Under the pieces are notes generated by a model. That model did no database searches. It was not told where the DNA came from and worked only from the letters and a program-made list of their open reading frames with translations. From contig NC_135365.1 of NCBI RefSeq assembly GCF_051622035.1, positions 9,280,001-9,344,000 on the forward strand: DNA of 64,000 nt, read 5' to 3'. Shown piece after piece: positions 1-11,046 of the stretch. Position 1 is the first letter of the stretch, and every line of letters starts with the position of its first letter. The position numbers and the translations under genes are program-made. Origin of the DNA: Arctopsyche grandis (taxonomy: Eukaryota; Arthropoda; Insecta; Trichoptera; Hydropsychidae).

Positions 1-502
1 TCAGAACAAATTATCATATATGTACATTTTGCAATTTTTTCGAAGAAAAATTACGTCTGCAGCGCCTTAATACGGTTTCCTTGATTATTCAATAAAATAA
101 ATAAATCGTGACATATCTTAAATAATTCTCATTGTTAGATCTTCGTATATTTCTGGAACTTAAAATTTACATAGGCAAGTTTTTGGAGCTAAAGTAATTA
201 CGGAACCACTCTTTACAAGGTTTTTTTTGTTTCAATAATTTTTTTATTTTATTTATTTTTTTCCTGGGTTTATTAAATATTAATTTTTGGCTTAAAATTC
301 GACAAAATTTAAATTTTATAAAACATGACCCGGGCCCAGTTTATAAACATGGGCTGTTATCTCCTCTGATCAGGCCTGGTCGCTATTTGCACATACTAAC
401 CACTGAGCTATACTGCTGGCTAAATAAAAAAACCAACTTTTTTATCATTGACAATGAACACATTAACAATATCTAATTTGTCCTTTATTTTTTCAAAATG
501 AT
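1..502. other. 5' flank of ACS copy 1
   Basis: AT-rich flank. Parts (about 30-120 and 430-500) are homologous to 13.37-13.58 kb upstream of copy 2, so the duplicated block reaches to or beyond the left edge. About 290 bp in the middle is a SINE absent from copy 2. No clear TATA or initiator was identified. Confidence 0.6.
230..422 (-). repeat. tRNA-derived SINE, minus strand
   Basis: On the minus strand the element begins near 422 with a tRNA-like head containing TAGCTCAGTGGTTAG, a good RNA polymerase III box A, followed by a CCCGGGTCATG stretch at the box B position. The T-rich sequence at 220-260 would be its A-rich tail. The interval is missing from the homologous flank of copy 2, so it inserted after the duplication or was lost from copy 2. 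Confidence 0.6.
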
Positions 503-592
503 ATGGGCACTGTACCTATAGACGAAAATGATTATCATTTGGGTCGACGCATACTTAAAACGCTGAAGAAATACGAACATGATATACACCAG
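503..592 (+). CDS. ACS copy 1 exon 1 (start codon)
   Basis: Thirty codons beginning MGTVPIDENDYHLGRR and ending in CAG before donor GTGATT. The segment matches the N-terminal helix preceding the first strand of ANL enzymes. A noncoding upstream exon cannot be excluded. Confidence 0.75.
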
Positions 593-3500
593 GTGATTGA
601 TTACTATGTATTATTATAAATATAACATTACAGCAATTATTGACAAAAATTTAAATAAATTGTACTCTTTACTAGTTTTTCAATATTTATATTGTAATGA
701 AATGTAAGATGAATATTAAATGTGAATAAACACATTTCAATACTAGACAATATACGAAATTGATCATTTTGAATGATACATTGATCAATTGATATGAATT
801 TAAGTTATAGTAGTGATGTTATTAACAGTAAATAACAATGAGTTAGAAAAGACATGCGGTCATAAATATATCCACATGACCACTTTTTTTTTGATGTATT
901 AGATTGAGATTACAACAGGAGCGTCTGAAACAAATGGATCTATTAGAACGAGAACCATAAGAATGGCACAAGCCTTAAAAGCAAGGGGGATGAAAAAAGG
1001 TGACGTCATTATGATAAGTGCTGTCAACCATAATGACATCTGCATTCCATATATTGCTTCTTTGTATATTGGAACCATTCCTCTACCCTTGACAACTGAT
1101 ATGAAGCACTGTTAGTAATTTCAAATGGTTTGCTTTTGAGATCTGAAACTTGTATAGAATAGTAATGAAAAATAACTTTTAGTGGAAATCAAACATATTG
1201 TATCAATGGGTAAACCAAAAATGGTTTTTGCCGATCCTGTTATTGCACCGGCTATTCAAAAAGTCACGTCTGAAATGGAGAGGCAAATTGAAATTGTTAT
1301 ATTCGGAAATGAGGACATGGAAGGGTACACACAATTTTCCGAATTCGTTAAACCAACTGGAACAGAAGACAATTTTGAGTAAGACAAAACCTGACGAAAA
1401 ATATTTTGTTTTTATAAATGACTATAAAATGTATTTTGGTTGAAAAACTAATTTAGATGCGACGATTTTGATCCAGCAAAGACGATTTGCGTACTGTCTT
1501 GTTCCAGTGGAACGACAGGATTGCCAAAATTAGTGGCACTATCCCACGTGTCTTTGTATTTATCCATCAGTGATCTGAATACATATTTTTTATCAGAAAT
1601 AGAAAGAAAAAACGCAAGCTATCTCATTTTTTCATCTTTATATTGGATAAGTGGTGCAGGAGGCTTGTTAATGGCTTGTTTATTTGGTATAACACTTCTT
1701 CATTGTGTAAAACCGTTTTCACCAGAAATCTTTGAAGAAGCAACAAAAAAGTATAAGGTACATCTATATTTTTCATACTTACTATTGTAATTAAAAAAGA
1801 CAGAAAAAACATATTAATATTAATTTTAGCCAACACTTACGGTAGTTAATCAGGTGACATTATCCAGTTTATTAAAATATGCTGAAACAAATGATGTTGA
1901 TTTTACCAGTTTTCGTGTGATCGGCTATGGTGGAAGTGCGATTAATGCTGAGCTATTGGATGAGTTACAAGTAAGTTGATAATTGAAATGTAACATATAG
2001 GCACTGTGAAGTTTATATGATATTGTGTGAAAAAAATAACTGTTCAACTATATGAGCTATGAAATTAAGTAGGGAGGGGGGAATAGGGGGTACCTAGAGG
2101 CTGTGATATCTTGACCTATTTTGATTCTTGAGATTCGAGAATCTCATTTTCTCGGAATAATTTTCTTTTTTTTCTCGAGTATAATTTTTTTAATATACAC
2201 ATAATATAATATAACATACAAAAATCACAAAGAATATATTATATTAGGGATTACAATAGAACAAAAAGTAAAATTATATAAAAAAAATATATACAATAGT
2301 AATTAAAAAAAGTAAAAATAATAATATGTAACAAAGAATTTTATAAAATTCCTAGTGTTGCTACCCGGCTTTGCACGTTTTTTTGTAACCAAGAGTTACA
2401 TACTGATCAAAAATAAAAATACTGGACACACCGGACAAATAATAAAACTACTGACCATCTATGCATATTAAAATATTGAATAAAAATTGATTAATATGTA
2501 TCAAACAAATACATAAATAATTATTTAACAAAGATGTTTGATTAATTATAATTAATCAAACATCTTTGTTTTATGTGTGTTACAGTGGGGTCGTATTGTC
2601 AGTGAAAATATATTTCCACTGGCGTTTTAGTGAAATCATAACCGAATACTTTCCCACTAGTGACTAGTATATGCACATACATATACTAGTCACTAGTATA
2701 TGTGCGACATGTGCACTAGTGTTCAAAATATATACATATGTAACATGTGCATATGTACATGTATGTATGATACCGAATAATAACTAGTCACCGGACCCAG
2801 AAGGTGCCGCGTATTGTTCAAAGGTTGTAAATGCATTGTTAAAGGTTTGTTGTAAATCCTTTTTTACAAAGGATTTACAACAATGGAACAATGGATAGCA
2901 CTGTGACTATCCTACCTCTAATAATAACATAACGGACAAATAATGAAAATACTGACCTTCTGCATATATGTATGTATTAAAATACTGACCAAAATTGTTG
3001 AATATTAATGAAATAAACAAACAAATACACAAATAAATAAACATTTTCTTTTATATATATGATGATGATAACTAGAGGTCGGAATCTGAAGGGGCCGGAA
3101 ACTTGCCGCCTATTGTTCCATTGTTGTAAATCCTTTGTAAAAAAGGTTCGGCAAACCTTTAACAATGCATTTACAATCTTTGAACAATAAACAGCCCCTT
3201 CAGATTCCGGGCTCTAATGATACCTATTCAGATTTTTAAAAAAATATTTTTAAAAAACACAGGCAATTAAGGATTTTTCAGATAAGGATGTTCTTCTTTT
3301 CGAGACAAAATTTCCGGATACCGAAAAATTCATTTTGGTGGACCGATTTCCACGAAAACCGTTCATTTTGTGTGGAAATTGGTCTTATTGTAGTTTGTTC
3401 GCTTTTTTTAAATCTTATCTGTCAATTTTCCCGTTGCTTCATATGTATATATTTATTTTTTTGATTATGCTCGAAAGTTATCATCAATTAATTGAGATGA

Positions 3501-6500
3501 CTATGGAGTTACGCTTTGGAGGATGGATTGTTTCAGACTAAAAGTTAAACTGCCTTTTATAATGATATCTCCATCAGATTCATTATTATCACCAGTGGCG
3601 GCTCGTCCTAATGGGCTGCCGGGCTGCAGCCCCTCCTATAAAATTCTAAAATATATTAATAATACATTTAATATTTTATTTATTAATGATATTTTTTTTA
3701 TTAGTTGGATGGACGAACTATTGGGGCCTTCGACAGAGTAAATATTACTTACAATATCACCCATATCCAAAAGGGTGATATTGTAAGTAATGTTGACCGT
3801 TTCGAAGACCCCACTAACTTATATGGTGACAGATGAATTAAAATGTTGTTGTACTGGCTGTAAAGTTTTACAGCGCCGCCCTGAACGCCACGCAGCCCGG
3901 AGTTGCGGAACGAGAAAGAGAAAGAGCTATTTGCAACTGCAGATAGCTCTTTCTCTTTCACTCACTCTGGCGTTTTGGGCTGGATAGTCGGCAGCCTTCG
4001 CCTGTTAAACGACATTCATCTGTCAGTTTGTGTAAGATTTCGCGCGCTTGATCTTACATTTGATTAGTTGAATCGCACGATCACAGCTTTATTCGTTTTC
4101 GTTACTCTTAATTGGTTGTGTACGATCCCTCATCAAAACTTCGGTGAGTCGTTTTCATTTTGATAACAGCAAACTTTTTTCAAATCTGTTTAACTTTTTC
4201 TCGTAATTTTTATTTAAATATATTAAGATTTTTTTTCTTTTAAAAATGGAAGAAAAAAGAATTCAGTAAAATATTTACAAAATTTGCACTTTTCGCGACT
4301 AGAACTTACCGAAAAAGTCGCTATAAAAGCATTAGGCTGCCTCACGCCCAATTTAATTATTTCACAGCCTGCAACTAGTAGATCTTTTAGTTACTCGCGA
4401 AAATTTAATCCAGACATTTATAAAACAGGAGTTATTGACTTCAAACATTTAAACGATAAAATTAAATAACACGAGGGAAGTGTCGAACACTTAAAAAATG
4501 TGTGTAATATCACGATTTTTGGATCGGCTAATATAAAAACCCATTTAAGCGAAGCTTGTCGGCGGGAAATAGATAAGCATAACGAAAACGTCAAAAAAAT
4601 CGGGATGTTTTATTTAAAATTATTGATTAAATTTTGCGGTAAATTTGAAATGCCAATGAGGGGACACGATGAAACAGATAATTCAAAAAATACAGGAGTT
4701 TTTCGGGGGCTTCTAGAATATTCACAAAATTTCGACGATTCTTTAAAAAAACATTTTCAAACTTCTTCGGTTTTTAAAGGGACATCAAAAACTATTCAAA
4801 ATGAACTTTTAGATTTTATTTTGAACGTGTGTAGGGAACAAATAAGTGCTGAAATAAAAAAAGCAACTTATCTAGCTGTTATGGCAGATGAAACAACCGA
4901 TGTATCGATACATTGTCAACAGGTTAATGTTTTTCGTTACGAATTAGGGGGTAAAGTTTTTGAAAGGTTTTGGGGTTTTTTTTAATCCGGAAAATAAGAG
5001 CGCATGCATTACTGAACCATTAAAACTAGTTTTAAACGATGACAATGAAAAACTTTTTGCTCAAACTTATGACGGTGCCGCTGTAATGAGCGGAGAGAGG
5101 GGAGGTGTACAGAAAATTTTGAAACCAACTTATAAAAATGCACACTTCGTTCACTGTTATGCTCATCAACTTAATTTAGTTGTTGAGAAAGCCGGGTCGC
5201 GAAACCAGCAAGCGCGAATTTTTTTTAGCAATCTTACTGGAGTAGCAGCGTATTTTTCGTAATCTTCATCGCGTTTGGACGCTCCCCTTTAATGGGTGGT
5301 GAATTTTGCTAGTTTTTTTTTCAATAGTACTTAAATCCACATGTAAGTGGTCGTACGCCAAAAATTGTGCTTATTTTGTCCTGTTATGACATGATAGAAC
5401 AATTATGGTGACATGTTTTAGACATCTTTTCAGTGCAGCCCCGCCACTAAAAATTATCACGAGCCGCCACTGATTATCACTATTTCAGTATTTTTCTCTG
5501 CTCTCATATATAGAAAAAGTCGTTACATCAAAATTAGCTTACAATTTCTTCAAAAATTTTCTGGGCCAAACACTAATAAAATTCTTGAAAAAAAATAAGG
5601 ATTTTTATTTTAAAAAACCGATGTATCATATAATATAATGTGAACTTAATTTTTTCATATTTTTTTTATTTCGTGCATTATTTAAAATATACAAAAATAA
5701 TGCTGGATGTTGTAAAAAATTGTATTTATTCTTGAAGTTCATATTTTTTATATTAATTACTGCTACTTACCATATGTTTGAATGAAACCATTATTATACT
5801 TCCTGACTTTCTTTTTTTTTTTTGTGAAATTGACAATTTTAGAAACGTGCAGTAAATGCGGTAATGTATGTACTTTATGGATGCACAGAAGTATTAAACA
5901 TCGCTGAGAGTTTAACATCGAAAAAAGAATCATGTGGCAAAATTAATCCGATGATGCAATGGAAGGTAAACAATCAAAAATTTATAAATATGTATTATAT
6001 AAATTCTTTATACTTTATACTACATACATACATATACACTTTCACAATAAAGAATTGCAATATCTGGTGAAACTACATATGTACATACATATATACATAC
6101 ATACATATATTATCACTGAATCAAATATGCAGTTATGTACATATGTAAATTCATATGTATTAAGCACCGTATAAATACCCTTATTTTTAAATACCAGTAA
6201 TGAAATAGGAACAAATACCCACTTTGTTACGTATCAATATCGAGTCTGTTTGAATCCCATCGATTCAAAGGCTTCTGCAAATGCAATAAGATTTTGTTTT
6301 AATGCAGTTTCAATGTAGACCAGTGTTAGCCACGCGGGCTTTTTATGGACGTGGATCATGTTTCCACCATTATCCTATTGGACTATTTTTTATATATACA
6401 TATATGCAGTGGATACGGGTTTTTAATTTGACTTGATATTTATTTTATTCTAATTTATTTTAATAAAATGAACTGTAATAAAATCAATCAGTAAAAATGT

Positions 6501-7982
6501 GAATATTTTCGTGCTAAATATTTTAGATAAGATCCGTCGTTTTCATTTTCTTTTCTCGACGAGGTTTATAACTACATTTTTGTATATAGACGTGCACTTA
6601 TGTATATTTAGCGACATCAGTCCGTCCATTTGTAATAAACATTATTTCATGTTTTTAAATATTCGGCTCATTTGAGATTACAATTTTAAAGTAATCTCGA
6701 ATTTGTTCAATCGTAGTTTTTGGGAGAAATTTCCTAAATTGTCACAAAATATTTCGAAATATTATCAGTGAGTATTCTAAATGATCAGTACGCTGTGATC
6801 AGTTGTCATATACCTAGTTATTAAACTAAATAATCACATAATAATATGAAACGGTCGATAATTAATTACAAAAATAAATACCGACCCTAACAACCTAGTC
6901 TTAAATTAATAGGGCCAACCCTAACCTAACCTAACCTAGTCCTTAAATAAATAAGTGTTGGCTAATTTAATGATCGTTTATTATATTCTACAGATCATTT
7001 AGAATAAGTTACTGATCACGTTTATAATTAATTAGTTATAAATTTCTCATTTTTTTACTGACCACTTTTGGAATTATTAAATGACCAAATAATTTGTTGC
7101 CAAACATTAAAATCTATGTACATCTACATACATTAAATTTCTGCAGTTTCACAATATATGGAAATATATTTTAATAAGAGTTTGAATTTCGGATTCAAAA
7201 AGGATCAATTATATTTCAGATTGTGGATGTGGAAACAGGAAAAGCATTGGGTCCAAATCAACCAGGTGAAATGCGTGTGAAAAGTCCAAATAGATTTACG
7301 GTAATATTTTTTTAATAAAACCAATATGCTCTGAATGTTTATTTTTTATTACTTTTTAATCGTTTCTTCAATATAATTTTATTTTAGGAATACTATAACT
7401 GTCCAGAGGCGACAGTTGCTGCTTATGACAAAGACGGTTGGTTCAAAACAGGTGATCTTATGTATTACGATGATGAAGGGTATTTTTATGTGGTTGATAG
7501 AATTAAAGAATTGATCAAGTATAGAAATTATCAGGTTAATCATGTTTAAAGCAATGATAATTTTAAATATGAATTTTTATATAATGAGGAGTTTGGTTGA
7601 TTTTTTTTTATAGATCGGAACAATCGAATTGGAAAATGTAATCTGCAGTATTCTAGGAGTTATGGTAGCAGGAGTTGTTGGAGTTCCACATCCTGAAGAT
7701 GGAGAGCATCCGATGGCCTTCGTGCAACTCGCTCAAGGAGCTGAAGTGTCAGCCCAACAAATTAAAGACTATGTTAAAAGCAAGTGAAAAATATAAACAA
7801 AATGTATTCTAATATGGACTCATTTGTAATTTGCTAAATTTTGATAAATTTCAGATAACATGTCAGATAGTAAACAGCTACGAGGAGGTGTAGTGTTTTT
7901 AGATAAAATACCAACTACATATTCTGGAAAGATTGACCGGAAATGTTTGAAGGCAATGAAAACCATGTATAGAGGTGAATAG
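503..7982 (+). CDS. Acyl-CoA synthetase / luciferase-like gene, copy 1 (intact, 10 exons)
   Basis: Exons are 503-592, 903-1110, 1183-1378, 1457-1757, 1830-1970, 5843-5965, 7220-7300, 7388-7534, 7614-7779 and 7855-7982, joining to 526 codons plus TAG. ANL-superfamily motifs occur in order: P-loop SSGTTGLPK (about residues 181-189), LYWISG in the A4 position, YGGSA then YGCTEV (324-329), KTGDLMYYDDEGYFYVVDR (about 400-418), hinge IKELIKYRNYQ, and SGKID with the expected catalytic Lys near 510. The family activates carboxylic acids as acyl-AMP and then forms the CoA thioester. The substrate cannot be read from sequence. LYWISG rather than the firefly HHGFGM-type motif argues against a true luciferase. 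The C-terminus is RGE, so no classical SKL peroxisomal signal is visible. The start is the ATG at 503: no acceptor lies just upstream and the same ATG is conserved in copy 2. Intron 5 is long and full of transposons. Confidence 0.88.
903..1110 (+). CDS. ACS copy 1 exon 2
   Basis: 208 bp from acceptor TATTAG to donor GTTAGT. It encodes IEITTGASETNG, then RMAQALKARGMKKGDVIMIS and YIASLYIGTIPLPL, the classic first subdomain of AMP-binding enzymes. It ends one base into a Leu codon. Confidence 0.87.
1183..1378 (+). CDS. ACS copy 1 exon 3
   Basis: 196 bp between acceptor TTTTAG and donor GTAAGA. It begins LEIKHIVSMGKPKMVFAD, the family's helix and strand around 'KP..vF.d'. It ends two bases into a Glu codon. 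Confidence 0.87.
1457..1757 (+). CDS. ACS copy 1 exon 4 (ATP-binding P-loop)
   Basis: 301 bp. It carries SCSSGTTGLPKLVALSH, the AMP-binding signature, and SSLYWISGAGGLLMACLFG, the A4 region. It ends in phase 0 at AAG before GTACAT. Confidence 0.9.
1830..1970 (+). CDS. ACS copy 1 exon 5
   Basis: 141 bp (47 codons), phase 0 at both ends. It encodes PTLTVVNQVTLSSLLKYA and FRVIGYGGSAINAELL, the 'gGApl' turn of the family. The donor is the consensus GTAAGT. Confidence 0.88.
2527..2570. repeat. Perfect 44-bp palindrome
   Basis: Two 20-base arms, AACAAAGATGTTTGATTAAT and its exact complement, flank a central TATA. It lies in intron 5 of ACS copy 1 within a cluster of miniature inverted-repeat elements and is probably the core of one. 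Confidence 0.8.
2656..2697. repeat. 42-bp inverted repeat (ACTAGTGACTAGTATATG arms)
   Basis: 18-base arms separated by 6 bases. Further ACTAGT and CATATG words follow to 2.76 kb, giving a palindrome-rich block in intron 5. Confidence 0.75.
2787..2918. mobile_element. TA-flanked MITE, family M1, copy a
   Basis: About 132 bp starting GTCACCGGACCCAGAAGGTG and ending ATCCTACCTC, flanked by TA on both sides. It contains an internal hairpin of TTGTAAATCC with its complement. The same element occurs in reverse at 60636-60764, also TA-flanked, which fixes the ends. TA duplication is typical of Tc1/mariner-type movement. There is no coding capacity. Confidence 0.7.
3075..3214. mobile_element. TA-flanked MITE, family M1, copy b
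   Basis: 140 bp between TA dinucleotides, with terminal inverted repeats GAGGTCGGAATCTGAAGGGG and CCCCTTCAGATTCCGGGCTC. Its interior (TTGTTCCATTGTTGTAAATC and TTAACAATGCATTTACAA) is shared with copies a and c. Confidence 0.75.
3593..5472 (+). mobile_element. hAT-type DNA transposon, decayed
   Basis: 1,880 bp with terminal inverted repeats CAGTGGCGGCTCGT and ACGAGCCGCCACTG and an exact 8-bp target-site duplication ATTATCAC at 3585-3592 and 5473-5480. Eight-base duplication and CAG-type ends define the hAT superfamily. It sits in intron 5 of ACS copy 1 in sense orientation. Local hairpins occur near both ends, for example 3742-3790 and 3911-3961. The transposase inside is broken and too short, so it could move only with help. 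Confidence 0.9.
4246..5262 (+). pseudogene. hAT transposase remnant (DUF4371-like)
   Basis: Several fragments in different frames. An ATG at 4246 runs only a few codons before a stop. A stretch at 4284-4469 is followed by 4500-4985, which contains IKTHLSEACRREIDKHNENV and ATYLAVMADETTDVSIHCQQ; a final piece at 4960-5262 contains YDGAAVMSGERGGVQ and HCYAHQLNLVVEKAG. These match the DUF4371/ZMYM1-like branch of hAT transposases, with the 'DEtTDvs' and 'H..aHrLnLv' blocks. Frameshifts lie near 4.97 kb, and the C-terminal dimerisation region is absent before the terminal repeat. Confidence 0.8.
5843..5965 (+). CDS. ACS copy 1 exon 6 (YGCTE motif)
   Basis: 123 bp (41 codons), phase 0 at both ends. 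It contains VLYGCTEV, equivalent to the YGxTE adenine/acyl-binding motif, and ends QWK before GTAAAC. Confidence 0.88.
6918..6938. repeat. Short telomere-type (CCTAA) run
   Basis: About four tandem CCTAA units, the complement of the TTAGG insect telomere repeat, inside intron 6 of ACS copy 1. Too short to be more than an interstitial trace. Confidence 0.6.
7220..7300 (+). CDS. ACS copy 1 exon 7
   Basis: 81 bp (27 codons): IVDVETGKALGPNQPGEMRV, the 'vvD..tG..lgp.e.GEi.v' segment of the family. Acceptor TTTCAG, donor GTAATA. Confidence 0.88.
7388..7534 (+). CDS. ACS copy 1 exon 8 (ATPase motif and hinge)
   Basis: 147 bp (49 codons). It carries GWFKTGDLMYYDDEGYF and VVDRIKELIKYRNYQ, with the Asp that binds the ribose hydroxyls and the hinge before the C-terminal lid. 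Confidence 0.9.
7614..7779 (+). CDS. ACS copy 1 exon 9 (ends at a GC donor)
   Basis: 166 bp: IGTIELENVICSILGVMVAG through AQQIKDYVK. To keep the frame into exon 10 the exon must end at AAA A followed by GCAAGTG, a GC-AG intron. Using the nearby GTGAAA donor instead would create an immediate stop. Confidence 0.85.
7855..7982 (+). CDS. ACS copy 1 exon 10 (lid lysine and stop)
   Basis: 128 bp including TAG at 7980-7982. It contains KQLRGGVVFLDKIPTTYSGK. The last Lys corresponds to the lid lysine required for adenylation. The C-terminus is KTMYRGE. Confidence 0.88.
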
Positions 7983-8079
7983 GATATAAATCGTATAAAA
8001 AGAAAATTTGCTATCCAACAATTATATTAAATTATTTTAAATAAGAAATTTTATATTACGTGTAATATCTGTTTATTTT

Positions 8080-8085
8080 AATAAA
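8080..8085 (+). terminator. Poly(A) signal of ACS copy 1
   Basis: AATAAA about 98 nt after the stop, in a T-rich 3' UTR. It is the first canonical signal downstream. Confidence 0.55.
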
Positions 8086-8289
8086 GACAATTTATACACG
8101 TATTAACATATGCATTTATGTACATATATATTACATATATAATACACTCAAGCTATTTATTAATGTACAATTTTGCAAATTGAAAAGATTCGATTTACAA
8201 ACACATACATATGTAATTCATAAATAAATAGCATATACTTTTTGTATAATTACTTATTTACTTGCAGCTTCTATTCATTAAAATGCATA

Positions 8290-8945
8290 TATCATCATCA
8301 TCATCATCATTTGCAGCCATTCGCCATCCACTGCTGGATGAAGGCCTCTCCAACACACGTCCACTCGTCTCTGTTTTGCGCAACACTCATCTATCTCTCC
8401 CCGCACATTTTGCTAATTTCGTTCACCCATCTTCCTTGCGGTCTTCCTTTTACCCTTTTGCATTCTCTCGGGTACGATTCAAGTACTTCTTTTGTCCACC
8501 TTTCATCCATCCTCCTAGCTACGTGACCCGCCCATTGCCATTTCAATCTCTTCACTCTATCCACTATGTCCACTACTCTTGTCATACTTCTTACCCACGT
8601 GTTCCGCTTTCTGTCTTTCCTCGTTATGCCAAGCATACAGTGTTCCATACTTCTTTTGAGTGCATTGGATTTTATGTAGCATCTTGGCGTTCAGTGTCCA
8701 AGTTTCACATCCATACGTCATCACTGGCAAAACGCATTGATCAAAGATCTTTTTCTTCAGGCAGAGTGGCATTTTTGATTTAAAAACAGCATTCATCCGT
8801 CCAAATGCACTCCATCCTAATTTCATACGTCTCTTTATCTCTTCATTTTTACTACCAGACATGTCAATTATTTGACCTAAATATAAATAATTATTTACTA
8901 CTTCTACTGGTTTATCATCTAATGGGATGATATCAGGCATGCAAG
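8290..8945 (-). mobile_element. 5'-truncated RTE-like non-LTR retrotransposon end
   Basis: On the minus strand the element runs from about 8945 to an ATGATG-type tail at about 8290-8312. Such a short trinucleotide tail is typical of RTE-class elements. It encodes the C-terminal end of an endonuclease/reverse-transcriptase protein. The homologous position in the downstream tandem unit (about 10.15 kb) lacks it. Confidence 0.75.
8391..8940 (-). pseudogene. Reverse transcriptase C-terminal fragment
   Basis: Reading leftward from 8940, the frame contains VNNYLYLGQIIDMSG, KIFDQCVLPVMTYGCETWTL and then a frameshift near 8.65 kb. The neighbouring frame continues with RVKRLKWQWAGHVARRMDER and GRPQGRWVNEI. 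These are hallmark segments after the palm domain in insect endonuclease-reverse transcriptases. N-terminal endonuclease and catalytic palm are missing. Confidence 0.85.
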
Positions 8946-10525
8946 TCTAAGTAGGTCTGGTTCACGTTTCAGGTTGATTGGAAACCAGCGGCATCACAAG
9001 GCAGGGGGTGACACCAAAAACAAAAAAAAAATATATATATATATATATATACAAATGTATCACCATATAATACTACTGATTAGATTAAATTTGATTAAAA
9101 TATAGGTTTAAAATTGGTATTCTCCATGAGGTTTGGAGCGACTTTTCATCTACATAAATTTTCATGGCGATCGACTTGGTATTTATGTAGACTTAGAATC
9201 GTAGTATTTTAGTTGCTTTTTTACAAGCCTTATATCAGGTTGCTTTCGAAATTTTAGTTCTTAACATATAAAAATATTCTTTTTTAAAGTAAATATCTAA
9301 ATAATTTTAAAATTTTCTTAATTTCACTTTGCAATTCAATCAACTGTTATTCAAAAGTTCCCAAATATATACATATGTATGTATGTACATTAGAAAAATC
9401 AGTACGATGGTTTTTAATAGTCTTTATTCCCATTAACCCTTTGAGTTAATGAGATCTTGCCATGCCAAGTAAATGCCAAGCCACAATCTAAAATACTCAG
9501 CAGCTATGGATCTCCATTGGGAAATTCTGCTATGGTTATGAATTCGAAATTCCGGTGTTAGCCAGTCTTAGTAAGTTATATATTTTTATACTCTTTTAAT
9601 ATTGGAAACATGAAATCTACATTTTTCATTTAAAAAAAACCCAATTGCGCCTCTGTTTATACCACATTGAAAATTACGTGCTTCTTCTTTTCTTTTATCG
9701 TTTTTTGGACGCCACTGTTGTTAATCACAATCTTAATGTGACAAGTTAATTTAGAATCTACACAATATTGTATGCACAGTTAATAATCTAATCATGTTAT
9801 TATTAACTAATTACGGAAATAACCAAATTGAATGACGTTTGTAGGTGTTACAATGTTTCAGCACAAATCGTAATTTTATTATAAGGTAAATATAATAAGG
9901 AGATGTTGTATGTATGTACATATTTACAGATACAAAGTAAATACATACATACGATTTATGGTGCATGCATTAACATATGCATGTATGTATATATTATAAT
10001 ACACTCAAGCTATTTATTAATGTACAATTTATGCAAATTGCAAAAATTCGATATACAAAGATACATATGTATATAATTCATAAATAAATAGTTTATACTT
10101 TTCGAATAGTTACTTATTTACTTGCAGCTTCTATTCATTCAAATGCATACATATGTATGATAAAAATATAAAAATTTAATATACATTTCTAAGTTTTTTT
10201 TTATTTATTAAAATACAACATAAGTGAATATTAAAATATTGTTGCGTAGGGGTGGGTAAGGATTCAAATGATAGGCCAAAGTCTGGGGGTGTCACAAAAA
10301 AAAAAAACATTTGTATAACCATATAATACTACTGATTAGATTAAATTTGATTAAAATATAGATTTAAAATTGGTATTCTCCATGTTGAGGTTTGGAGCTA
10401 CTTTTCATCTACATATATAAATTTTCATGGCAATTGACTTGGTATTTAGACTTAGAATCTTAGTATTTTAGTTGCCTTTTTACAAGCCGTATATCAGGTT
10501 GCTTTCGATTTTTTTTAGTTCTTAA

Positions 10526-11046
10526 GAGGGCTGGACAGCAGTGCCTTGTCCATACAAACGTACTATACTTCTCCCTTCCTCAATTATGGCACTAGAGAAA
10601 TTATTTTTTAATATGCTATGGATATCCACCATTGGGGTGCATCTATGGTTTTATTTTTTAAATTAATTATTTTTTATAGGAGCTAGGAGCCGCCAAACAT
10701 ATATAAAATCGCCTCTTTTTTACACCCACGAAACGAGTCCAGCGTGCTTATTTAACGGTCGATTTTTAAAAAAATACGCCGATAGATGCACAGAAAGAAT
10801 CTTTCTCATACCGATGATGAAATTTTTTTAAAAATTGGTCCAGTTTTGGAGGAGAAAATAGGAGAATACGAAACCTCGATTTTGTCAATTTAAAATACGT
10901 TTTATCTGGTCGAAGCGCAACTGTCGCATTCACTCAATATATATATTGATATATATTGTCGCATTCATTCAATATATACATACACTCAATATATATATCG
11001 AAGAAAGGAACGGTAACAAAATTAAGGTTTCGGGTGTACAGCCCTC
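10526..11046. mobile_element. TTAA-flanked MITE (piggyBac type)
   Basis: 521 bp starting GAGGGCTGGACAGC and ending GTGTACAGCCCTC, flanked by TTAA at 10522-10525 and 11047-11050. The homologous position in the upstream tandem unit has an intact single TTAA (9261-9264) with matching flanks, an empty site proving insertion. No ORF. TTAA duplication is typical of piggyBac transposases. Confidence 0.88.

Larger units (their letters stand above)
8095..9960. repeat. Tandem duplication, unit 1 (about 1.8 kb)
   Basis: Noncoding unit repeated immediately downstream at 9961-11700. Shared blocks include the ACACTCAAGCTATTTATTAA segment (8.14 and 10.00 kb), the GATTAGATTAAATTTG segment (9.08 and 10.33 kb) and a GACGCCACTGTT segment (9.71 and 11.37 kb). 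Unit 1 contains an RTE-like insertion absent from unit 2. Confidence 0.75.

Noticed and set aside
503..7982. Identification of copy 1 as a true luciferase
   Set aside because: The A4 region reads LYWISG as in ordinary insect acyl-CoA synthetases, and the C-terminus lacks a peroxisomal signal. Family membership is all that can be supported.
8262..8783. 173-codon plus-strand frame
   Set aside because: Antisense to the reverse-transcriptase fragment on the minus strand.
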